This document shows positions 9,054-16,629 of a stretch of 64,000 nt of DNA, piece by piece. The notes below the pieces were generated by a model. The model did no database searches and was not told where the DNA came from. It was given only the letters and a program-made list of their open reading frames with translations. How positions within the stretch are numbered: the first letter of the stretch is position 1; each line of letters starts with the position of its first letter. The stretch is taken from contig NZ_JBHJHQ010000001.1 of assembly GCF_042219825.1 (NCBI RefSeq), positions 186,001 through 250,000 on the forward strand. Reading direction: 5' to 3'. The stretch is from JBHJHP01 sp042219825. GTDB lineage: Bacteria; Bacteroidota; Bacteroidia; Bacteroidales; UBA5342. The position numbers and the translations under genes are program-made.

Positions 9054-9607
9054 TTGAGGTATTACATAAAATGAATAATGTTATGGAATCTTGGGATTTT
9101 GTATTTAATGTATTAGGAGCATTAGGTTCAGCTGCTACCTTTGGTGCTTTTATATTTCTATTCAGAAGGGATAAGGATAAGCAAAAACAAATTGATAATC
9201 TTTCGATTGTAGCGGACAGTTTAAATGAAATGAACAAGGCGGAACAGTTAAAACTTAAAACAGTTTTAAGACCAGAAGTAAAGTGTATTAAGGTAGTGCC
9301 GGATGTTTCAACTAATGAAATTACTGTCACAATTAAGGCTTTTAATAATGAAGCTAAAGAAGTTGGTTTAGGTTTTGGTTTTGATGATGATTACATTCAA
9401 ATGAAATTAGAATATACTGAAGTTGACTTGGAAGTCAATGAACCTGTTAATTACATTTTGAAATATTGTGGCGAAGAACCTATGAAGGATTATTCTTTTG
9501 ATATTCATTTGCAGTATTGTGACATATTAGGTAATCCCTACTATAAAAAAATCTTAATTACAGGTGATAAATTCAAGGAAATGATCAAGGAAGAAAGGAT
9601 GTTCTAA
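9050..9607 (+). CDS. Single-span membrane protein of unknown family
   Basis: 185 residues, not recognised. One hydrophobic segment (about residues 17-37, FVFNVLGALGSAATFGAFIF) is followed by a positively charged, probably coiled-coil stretch (RRDKDKQKQIDNLSIVADSL) and a C-terminal beta-rich soluble domain of about 110 residues. This layout suggests a membrane anchor with a cytoplasmic sensor or binding domain. It is coupled to the NYN gene by an ATGA overlap, so the two are likely made together. No nuclease, NTPase or receptor motif is visible. Confidence 0.7.
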   Translation: MIEVLHKMNNVMESWDFVFNVLGALGSAATFGAFIFLFRRDKDKQKQIDNLSIVADSLNEMNKAEQLKLKTVLRPEVKCIKVVPDVSTNEITVTIKAFNNEAKEVGLGFGFDDDYIQMKLEYTEVDLEVNEPVNYILKYCGEEPMKDYSFDIHLQYCDILGNPYYKKILITGDKFKEMIKEERMF

Positions 9608-9635
9608 TTTACTTTAAACGAATAAGATATAAAAT

Positions 9636-10220
9636 ATGTGTTTTGTATGTAAATTGTTAGATGCTATTAATGAATATCAAGGTTTTATCATAGTTATTTT
9701 TACAGCTATTCTAGTTTGGTTTACAGTACTTCAGCATTTGATTAATAAAAAGCAAAGTCAAATTCAGGAAGATCAACTAAAAGCCAATTTCTTTAAACTA
9801 CGATTTGATTTTTTTAAAGGATTTATATCATATGTATCTCAATGTTTTGAAAATGAAGAAAAACTAAGAGAATATGGAAATTATAAAGCTGAATGTAGAT
9901 TATTGTTTAATGCATATGAAGTTAATTTAGTTAATAATATTGAGGTTACTATAAGGCAGTACCATAAGGATAAATCACTAAATGTCGGATTCATAAGTGA
10001 GAATAAAAAGCTTCAAGCTTTATGGAATGATGCAGAAACTGTTAAAGATGTAAATATGGTATTAACTCTTATGGAGCAATCATTTGCACAAGATTTTAAT
10101 TTTTCAAAATACTTTAAGAATAATGATATAGTTGATATTGATTTGACCAGCGAAGCAGAAACAGAGAAGAAGGGATTAAAGCAATTCTTTAAACGCTTTA
10201 AAGGGGGGCTAAAATCTTAA
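9636..10220 (+). CDS. Single-span membrane protein of unknown family
   Basis: 194 residues, not recognised. A short N-terminus is followed by one membrane helix (GFIIVIFTAILVWFTVLQHL, about residues 16-35), then a Gln/Lys-rich helical stretch and an alpha-helical domain with several Phe/Tyr residues; the tail is strongly basic (KKGLKQFFKRFKGGLKS). It follows the preceding membrane protein by 28 bases on the same strand and looks like the third gene of the same unit. Similar small membrane proteins are frequent in bacterial accessory islands; no function is claimed. Confidence 0.68.
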   Translation: MCFVCKLLDAINEYQGFIIVIFTAILVWFTVLQHLINKKQSQIQEDQLKANFFKLRFDFFKGFISYVSQCFENEEKLREYGNYKAECRLLFNAYEVNLVNNIEVTIRQYHKDKSLNVGFISENKKLQALWNDAETVKDVNMVLTLMEQSFAQDFNFSKYFKNNDIVDIDLTSEAETEKKGLKQFFKRFKGGLKS

Positions 10221-10421
10221 CAAATCAATTCTGAAAGAAACCAAACCTGAGATTTTGAATTATACGTTTTAGAATGAATCCATACCTAAAAAATTCATTA
10301 TGGGAAAAACAGAGGACATAATAAAAAATTAGATATTATATTTACTACGAAAATTTATAACGTTCCAAGAGTTATATTTAGTTTGTTTGAATCTATGTAT
10401 TAATATTAACCTGTTTTAAAA

Positions 10422-11174
10422 ATGATAACATTAGATGCTGTTTTTGGAAAAATCCTTGATAAGTTAGCTTATGTGACTGGAAGTCAATTAATGGGGATTG
10501 AAAATATTGAAGAGCAAATAACCATAGTTAAAAATAACTATTCTAAAGCCTTTAATAAATATGAAAGGAATAGTAAAAATTATCCTGGTGATACAGTAGT
10601 TAATGATGTAATAAAGCAATTTTACACGCCAACAAATTCTTTACTTGAAAAAATCATACTTGGAAACCATAATTTATATTCTATGGGTGAAATCTTAAAT
10701 AACCAACCTGAGTATGCTCGTCTAGAAGGTTTTACCATTAGGGAACATTTAAATATGTCAGATTTTATCTATAAACTTAAAGAATTTTTAAAACTTGAAG
10801 GATTAAATGAATTAATAAATTTTCAAATTAATATTTTAAGGGTGAGTGGTTCTATTAAAGAAAATTTTGATACCAAAAATAGTCTAAATCATTTGAGACT
10901 TTCTAATGATTCTTACGTATTGAGATTATTTCTATTAAGTAAAGATAGGATAACTGTTCTTAGTCAAAGTATATATAGTGATTTCAAAAGTAAGTTTGAT
11001 TGGGATATAGTTCAACGTTCTTGCGAATTTCTTTTGAATACAGATATTAAAAGAGTCTCTACAAAAAATAACATTTTACTGTTTTGGGATAATTTGAATG
11101 TAGCATGGGAAATATATACTGATTCGTTTCAAGATGCTATAAAACTAAGGAAAATAATTAATGAAAATAGATGA
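10422..11174 (+). CDS. Hypothetical helical protein upstream of a PLD-like gene
   Basis: 250 residues, not recognised. There is no signal peptide or membrane helix; the predicted composition is mainly alpha-helical and rich in Asn, Lys and Ile. No conserved catalytic motif stands out. Its stop overlaps the next start in ATGA (11171-11174), so it is probably translated together with the PLD-like protein and may be its partner. About 200 bases of AT-rich sequence separate it from the NYN group, so it starts a second transcription unit of the island. Confidence 0.65.
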   Translation: MITLDAVFGKILDKLAYVTGSQLMGIENIEEQITIVKNNYSKAFNKYERNSKNYPGDTVVNDVIKQFYTPTNSLLEKIILGNHNLYSMGEILNNQPEYARLEGFTIREHLNMSDFIYKLKEFLKLEGLNELINFQINILRVSGSIKENFDTKNSLNHLRLSNDSYVLRLFLLSKDRITVLSQSIYSDFKSKFDWDIVQRSCEFLLNTDIKRVSTKNNILLFWDNLNVAWEIYTDSFQDAIKLRKIINENR

Positions 11175-12040
11175 AAATATTACCACCTCACAAAATTGGT
11201 AGTGAGATACTTGATTTGATCGTTGAAGCGAAAGAATACTTACTTATTGTATCTCCTTATGTAAATTTTAATAACTGGCAACGACTTGCTTCTGAACTGG
11301 AAAGTGCAAAGAATAAAGGTGTCAGAATAGACTTTTTTGTACGAAATGAGCCGGATAATGTAAAAAGCTGGGAGAATGTTGAAAGTCTTGGTATTAATGC
11401 AAGACTAGTTAATAATCTTCATGCAAAGTTTTATCTAAATGAAAATACTGGTGTAATTTCATCAATGAATCTTCTTTCAAGTTCAAATAGTAATTCTATT
11501 GAAATTGGGACCAAGTTAGATTCGATTCAAGAACTAAAAGAATTACAGAGATATGTGAAGGATTTCATTGCTCCAAATGAAGTTAAAGAAAAACCCTCAG
11601 ATAATGACATTTATCTGGTAAAAGAGAAGTTTAATCAAATACTTCAAAACATACTTTACAACAATGGGAGTAAAAGAGTCAATGTATTTTATAAGGATGG
11701 AACTTTGAACATTAATGCGTTCTCAAATAAGTTTTTTTTAGATGTTGACAAAGTCAAGAATACTGTTGTTTTGGCAGGAGTTATCTCGCATGATGAGTTG
11801 AAATTTTATGAAATAGAAGCTAATAAAAATTTTAAAACGGACTATTTTGATATAAGTGGAAAAAGGGGAGATGATGAACATTATAATACTCTAATTGCAA
11901 GTTCAGTTAAACGATTATCAACCAATTTTTTGGACAATTTGAGAATTGATGAGAAGAAAGAGTTGTTGGATGAAGTTGGAATTTTTATTTATTCAGTTTA
12001 TGTATTTAAAGAAAAGTGTCACAAAAGAAGAAAATCATAA
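11171..12040 (+). CDS. Phospholipase D-like (single HKD) domain protein
   Basis: 289 residues. Residues about 1-135 form a PLD-like domain: YLLIVSPYV near the N-terminus, then HAKFYLNENTGVISSMNL, the usual 'HxK...(G)SxN' half-site with the acidic position less conserved than in canonical HKD enzymes. One half-site per chain implies a dimer, as in single-HKD nucleases. The C-terminal 150 residues are unassigned. Family knowledge: PLD-like proteins include nucleases and phospholipases and are common in restriction and anti-phage loci. It is coupled to the preceding unknown gene by a four-base overlap. Substrate is unknown. Confidence 0.8.
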   Translation: MKILPPHKIGSEILDLIVEAKEYLLIVSPYVNFNNWQRLASELESAKNKGVRIDFFVRNEPDNVKSWENVESLGINARLVNNLHAKFYLNENTGVISSMNLLSSSNSNSIEIGTKLDSIQELKELQRYVKDFIAPNEVKEKPSDNDIYLVKEKFNQILQNILYNNGSKRVNVFYKDGTLNINAFSNKFFLDVDKVKNTVVLAGVISHDELKFYEIEANKNFKTDYFDISGKRGDDEHYNTLIASSVKRLSTNFLDNLRIDEKKELLDEVGIFIYSVYVFKEKCHKRRKS

Positions 12041-12297
12041 CTAGTGGTATTCAGTGATAAAAACTTTCTGGATTTTAGTGATTTTTTTGTTGATTAATTT
12101 AAGTAAATTTTTTAATCGAAAAAACTAGAATCCTAGTGTAGGGTATTAGCGGCCTCCTTATGGGGGATGCTTCTTTATTAAATCTAACCTTACTGCTTAA
12201 AGGCAGAGCTCCATCTTTAAAAATGAAAAAAGCTAACTGGGGGCTGAAGATTATAAGTATTTCTTTAATTTAAAAGTGTGTGTTAGAGTGTGTGTTG
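12041..12297. other. Gene-free AT-rich stretch at the right end of the island
   Basis: No convincing gene. A 37-codon open frame from ATG 12160 to 12273 has no recognisable product and is probably chance. Two direct copies of AGTGTGTGTT (12275-12284 and 12287-12296, 12-base spacing) lie next to the tRNA terminator and might be leftovers of a recombinase-binding region; no integrase is present. Confidence 0.4.
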
Positions 12298-12343
12298 TAA
12301 AAAAAAACAAACCCCTGCATTATATTGAAATACAGGGGTTTGT
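12298..12343 (-). terminator. Terminator of the tRNA-Gln gene
   Basis: ACAAACCCCTG (12307-12317) pairs with CAGGGGTTTGT (12333-12343). Read on the minus strand the hairpin is followed by a run of T, directly downstream of the tRNA. Confidence 0.8.
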
Positions 12344-12355
12344 GAAATATTAAAG

Positions 12356-12426
12356 TTGTCTCGGAAGGACTCGAACCCTCACAAACAGTGCCAGAAACTG
12401 TTGTGCTACCATTACACCACGAGACA
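12356..12426 (-). tRNA. tRNA-Gln (anticodon CTG)
   Basis: On the minus strand the acceptor arms TGTCTCG and CGAGACA pair, the D-arm reads GTGTAATGGTAGCAC, the anticodon stem is ACAGT/ACTGT around the loop TTCTGGC (anticodon CTG), and the T-arm contains GGTTCGAGTCC. Length 71 with discriminator A; CCA is not encoded. The layout matches Bacteroidota tRNA-Gln. It bounds the AT-rich island on its right side; the island does not carry a visible copy of its 3' end. Confidence 0.9.
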
Positions 12427-12527
12427 GTGAATTTTTGCGAGTGCAAATATAAAAAAATATTTATTTCAATGCATGTAATGCCCTTGAAATCCTTAAAAGA
12501 TTAAAAATTTTTATCATATGCAGTTTT

Positions 12528-13040
12528 TTAGTCCACATTCATACCCATAAACAATGTATCATGATATGATTTGTTGTAATAAAAATCCCGCAGAATACGG
12601 CCTTCTTCCTTAAAGCCAACTTTTTTATAAAATTCTATGGCAATGGTATTTTCTGCGTTAACATGAAGGTTAATCTTTTTGAGCACCGGATTTTCACTGG
12701 CCCATTCCAGAAGTAGCGTGGTAATATCGCGGGCAATACCTTTATTCCACCAGGCCTTTTTTACGACGATGCCATATTCACCGTTGTGCCGGAATTTTTT
12801 CAGATGACTACCCTCAATAGATCCAATACCGATGATTTCTTTCCCGTGCAGGGCAAGGATCATTTTTAGCGACCGGTTCAGGATAAAATTAGAAACAAAA
12901 TCTTCTTCCTGTTTTACGTTCATGGTGAGTTCTTCCGGCTCAAACCGTAAAAATGGAGTCTCGCTTAAGACCTGTTTCATAAAATCTATAAGCTGAACAG
13001 CATCAGACAGTTCAACTTCGCGATAGGTTATGGAATCCAT
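12528..13040 (-). CDS. GNAT family N-acetyltransferase
   Basis: 170 residues with the GNAT fold: the acetyl-CoA loop is around VVKKAWWNKGIARDITTLLLEWA (key residues WNKGIA), followed by LHVNAENTIAIEFYKKVGFKEEGR, the classic 'N..A...Y.K.GF' motif B. This resembles the RimJ/RimL-like and small-molecule acetyltransferase branch. The substrate cannot be read. It is monocistronic, downstream of and on the same strand as the treS fusion, with 62 bases between them. Confidence 0.88.
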   Translation of the reverse strand: MDSITYREVELSDAVQLIDFMKQVLSETPFLRFEPEELTMNVKQEEDFVSNFILNRSLKMILALHGKEIIGIGSIEGSHLKKFRHNGEYGIVVKKAWWNKGIARDITTLLLEWASENPVLKKINLHVNAENTIAIEFYKKVGFKEEGRILRDFYYNKSYHDTLFMGMNVD

Positions 13041-13102
13041 GCAAGTCAGATTGTTTCCTGTAGCAAATCTAATACTTTTTTTAAATACATGATCTTTCAG
13101 GT

Positions 13103-16100
13103 TTATTCAATAATTGTGCGGATCACTTTTCGTAAGCCGTTCAATGGCATGTGTAGCCATTCGGGCCGGTTGTTCAGTTCATAAACTGCTTCGTCCACCG
13201 CTTTTTCAATTGTAAATAATGTGAGCAAAATATCCGTCTGATGCGGGTCATCCGGTATAAATGAAGCGGCACCGGTTGTCTTTAAATAATGCGTTAAAAA
13301 CTTATCTTTAACAGTATTATGCCAAATGTCCAGCCACGGTTCAAGCAAGGCAGCGTGTTCCGGCATACGCGAACTATATGCCTTATGTGCCATATAAATG
13401 GCATAATGGAACGAGCGTAACATGTACGCCACATCCTTTAGCGGACAGTGTTTTAGGTTTCTTGCAGACAAGGATCTGTCCTTTTCTCCTTCAAAGTCGG
13501 TAATCATAAAGTCCTTTCCGGTAAACAGCACCTGACCCAAATGATAATTTCCATGGATCTTTAACTTAGATGCATTCATTTTACCTGCTTCCAGAGCTGT
13601 TTTTACGGCAGAGAGTAAGGCATTTTCATTATCCATAATTTCATCAAGCAGGATCTTCTGTGATTGATCGAGATCTTTCCGGGAGGATTTTATCTGACTG
13701 AAACTTCGTTTTACACTTGTTCTGAAAGACTGGTATAATGATTTTTGATAAAGCAATGAAAATTTCTCTTCGGTAAAACGATTGTTATTTTTAACAGCCG
13801 ACAGCGCGAGGTGCATTTCTGCTGTTCGCTGTCCCAACAGCCCGGTCATTTCCATAAACAGAGGATCAAAAACGGCTGTTATGGTTTCGGCATTATCCGG
13901 TATAAATGTTGAAGGATCGTCTTCGGAATAGTTGGGTAACAACTGATCTTTTTGAGCGATGATATGATCGAAAAACTTACCAATGGCCGATTCGGTATAT
14001 TGCCATGCAGTTTCTTCGTGCGGAATATAGTCTGTTAATATACCGATAAGCATATTATCGTGCCAGGGGCGTTTGTATTCAATGGATCCGGCATAGGCAG
14101 GAGAATTTTTGAAATTTCGGTTGTTGCTCAGCACTTTAACAATATCTTCCTCCGGATTTACACCTTCCTGCGGACTGCGGTATAATTTCAGGAACAACTT
14201 ATTGCCATACTGAACCAGGGTGTTAGTCTGCTCGGCGCTAATTACTCTTGGTTCTGTATCGGTGGTTTGTTTAATTGTTTTGGTCGCTGCAAAACCATGC
14301 AGTTCTCCTTTCGGTGTTTTAAGCTTTCCTTTTTGCGTCATGAGCCGGAGGAGATCTTCCATAAATTCCTTTTTATAGGAACCGTCATACATTAAACCTT
14401 CCTTACCATCCAGATCAATTGTACTGATGATGGCTTCAGGATGGTAGTATCGGATATCAGCAGCATCTTCTCCCAGTGCCACGGATATAGGTATAACATA
14501 ATATTCCGCATTTTTTTCAATATAAGTCGCTTCAATAATCAGCAGGTAGGAGAATATTGTATGGTCGCGGAATGGCACGGTATCAATAATACTTATGTCT
14601 CTGATTTTATTGGAACGTCCCCTGAACCACCTGTTTTTTTGCATGTATTCAAGTATAAGACCCTGTAAATCTGATTTTAATGCTTCCGACATCCGGTTCC
14701 ATTTTCTAATGGTTACTTCCAGCTTGTAATCCAGTTCCACTGGTTTAATTTCGTTTTCAGCTTTCTGTTTTTTCAGTTCAAACCAGAAATAATTTTTATA
14801 CTGTAACGGGAAAACGTATGGTTCATCCTCAATCAGTGAAAATTCGTTGCGGCTGAAAACTTCAGTGGGAATGTATCCGGCATATTTTCGCAAATCCAAC
14901 TGAGCATTTTGAGAATAACGAGAAAGATTGATAATTACAAGGATAATTTCATCCTTGTACGTTCTTGTAAAAGCCAGAATACGTGGATTATTGGTATCGA
15001 TAAATTCTATGTCGCCACGGCTGAAGGCTTTAAATTGCTTTCGGACATTAATGACACGTCGCATCCACCATAGCAGGGAAGAGCTGTTTTTTTCAAAATT
15101 CTCAACGTTAATGGACTCGTAGTGGTAATCGTAGTTAAATACAACAGGCAAAAATAACTGCTGCGGCTCCGCCGTTGAAAATCCTGCGTTTTTATCGGCA
15201 GACCATTGCATCGGGGTTCTGACTCCGTCACGATCGCCGAGGTAATAATTATCACCCATTCCAATTTCATCACCGTAATAAATTATTGGTGTCCCCGGCA
15301 TTGAGAACAACAGCACATTCATAAGCTCAATGCTTTTACGATCATTTTCAAGCAAGGGTGCCAGCCTGCGCCTGATCCCAAGATTGATGCGTTGTTTTGG
15401 ATTTTTAGCAAAGGATTTATACATGTAATCCCGTTCTTCGTCTGTCACCATTTCCAGGGTCAGCTCATCGTGGTTCCGTAAAAAAATGGCCCACTGACAA
15501 TTGTCTGGTATAGCCGGCGTTTGTTCCAGAATATCGATGAGAGGAAAGCGGTCTTCCATTTTCATGGACATATATAATCGTGGCATTAGCGGAAAATGAA
15601 AGGCCATGTGGCACTCGTCACCTTTACCGAAATACGCAGAGGAGTCTTCCGGCCATTGATTAGCTTCTGCCAGTAACATTTTATCATCAAAGTTATCATC
15701 GATGTACTTGCGCAGTTTTTTCAGAAAATCATGTGTCTCGGGCAGATTTTCGCAATTGGTGTTCTCCCGTTCGTATAAATATGGAACAGCATCAAGTCTG
15801 AGACCATCCACACCAATCCCAAACCAGAAATCCAGCACTTTAAGAATAGCCTTGTGAACACTGGGATTATCGAAGTTAAGATCTGGTTGATGAGAATAAA
15901 ATCTATGCCAGTAATAGGCTTTTGCCACAGGGTCCCACGACCAGTTGGACAATTCAAAATCCTGGAAAATGATACGTGCTTCTGGATATTTATCGTTGGT
16001 GTCGTTCCAAACATAAAAATCGCGGTATGTACTGCCGGGCTTTGCCCTTCGTGAGCGTTCAAACCATTTATGAGAACTTGACGTATGGTTCAGTACCAGT

Positions 16101-16411
16101 TCTGTTATGACCCGGATGTTACGCTTATGTGCCTCACGAATAAACCGTTTAAAGTCAGCCATTGTCCCATAATCCTCATGAATACTGGTAAAATCCGAAA
16201 TGTCATAGCCGCCGTCCTTTAGTGGGGATTTATAAAATGGTAATAACCAGATGGCATTGATGCCAAGGCTTTTAAGGTAGTCCAGCCGTTGGATCAAACC
16301 GTTAAAGTCTCCTATGCCATCGCCATTACTATCCATGAATGAACGCACATGGCATTGATAAATTACGGCGTCTTTATACCAGCTTGCAGCTTCCCGGGTT
16401 TGGTTTTTCAT
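13103..16411 (-). CDS. treS: Trehalose synthase / maltokinase fusion
   Basis: 1102 residues. The N-terminal half is a GH13 maltose alpha-D-glucosyltransferase: it opens YKDAVIYQCHVRSFMDSNGDGIGDF (motif parts), and has the catalytic regions GLRLDAVPYLYE (nucleophile Asp), LLAEANQWPED (acid/base Glu) and LRNHDELT (third Asp). The C-terminal part (about residues 560-1102) is a Pep2/Mak-type maltokinase, with HGNYHLGQVL and MITDFEGEKDRSL as the kinase-like catalytic and metal motifs. The fusion interconverts maltose and trehalose and phosphorylates maltose to maltose-1-phosphate. The usual partner GlgE is not in the window. No frame break is seen. Confidence 0.93.
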   Translation of the reverse strand: MKNQTREAASWYKDAVIYQCHVRSFMDSNGDGIGDFNGLIQRLDYLKSLGINAIWLLPFYKSPLKDGGYDISDFTSIHEDYGTMADFKRFIREAHKRNIRVITELVLNHTSSSHKWFERSRRAKPGSTYRDFYVWNDTNDKYPEARIIFQDFELSNWSWDPVAKAYYWHRFYSHQPDLNFDNPSVHKAILKVLDFWFGIGVDGLRLDAVPYLYERENTNCENLPETHDFLKKLRKYIDDNFDDKMLLAEANQWPEDSSAYFGKGDECHMAFHFPLMPRLYMSMKMEDRFPLIDILEQTPAIPDNCQWAIFLRNHDELTLEMVTDEERDYMYKSFAKNPKQRINLGIRRRLAPLLENDRKSIELMNVLLFSMPGTPIIYYGDEIGMGDNYYLGDRDGVRTPMQWSADKNAGFSTAEPQQLFLPVVFNYDYHYESINVENFEKNSSSLLWWMRRVINVRKQFKAFSRGDIEFIDTNNPRILAFTRTYKDEIILVIINLSRYSQNAQLDLRKYAGYIPTEVFSRNEFSLIEDEPYVFPLQYKNYFWFELKKQKAENEIKPVELDYKLEVTIRKWNRMSEALKSDLQGLILEYMQKNRWFRGRSNKIRDISIIDTVPFRDHTIFSYLLIIEATYIEKNAEYYVIPISVALGEDAADIRYYHPEAIISTIDLDGKEGLMYDGSYKKEFMEDLLRLMTQKGKLKTPKGELHGFAATKTIKQTTDTEPRVISAEQTNTLVQYGNKLFLKLYRSPQEGVNPEEDIVKVLSNNRNFKNSPAYAGSIEYKRPWHDNMLIGILTDYIPHEETAWQYTESAIGKFFDHIIAQKDQLLPNYSEDDPSTFIPDNAETITAVFDPLFMEMTGLLGQRTAEMHLALSAVKNNNRFTEEKFSLLYQKSLYQSFRTSVKRSFSQIKSSRKDLDQSQKILLDEIMDNENALLSAVKTALEAGKMNASKLKIHGNYHLGQVLFTGKDFMITDFEGEKDRSLSARNLKHCPLKDVAYMLRSFHYAIYMAHKAYSSRMPEHAALLEPWLDIWHNTVKDKFLTHYLKTTGAASFIPDDPHQTDILLTLFTIEKAVDEAVYELNNRPEWLHMPLNGLRKVIRTIIE

Positions 16412-16550
16412 GATTATTTTTTTGTTTGAGCAGACAAGGAATCTGCTGAAGGATTAATACCTGTATAGGTGTAACTGCCTCAGGCCGGTTTGGTTCAGGT
16501 TTTTTACAATAAATATGAAATTATCTAAACTTAAAACTTAATATAGGACA

Positions 16551-16584
16551 TAAAAAAGCCGGTCAGTAAAAATACTGACCAGCC
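16551..16584 (-). terminator. Terminator downstream of a TonB-dependent receptor gene
   Basis: GGTCAGTA (16561-16568) pairs with TACTGACC (16573-16580); on the minus strand the hairpin is followed by GGCTTTTTTA, giving the T-run of a Rho-independent terminator. Confidence 0.82.
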
Positions 16585-16629
16585 ATTAGTGTGTTTCCTG
16601 AATTGAATTTGTGTCGTTTAATCAGGATA

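Noticed and set aside
12160..12273. A 37-codon frame at the island end
   Set aside because: No recognisable family, no signal and no partner; probably chance in AT-rich DNA.
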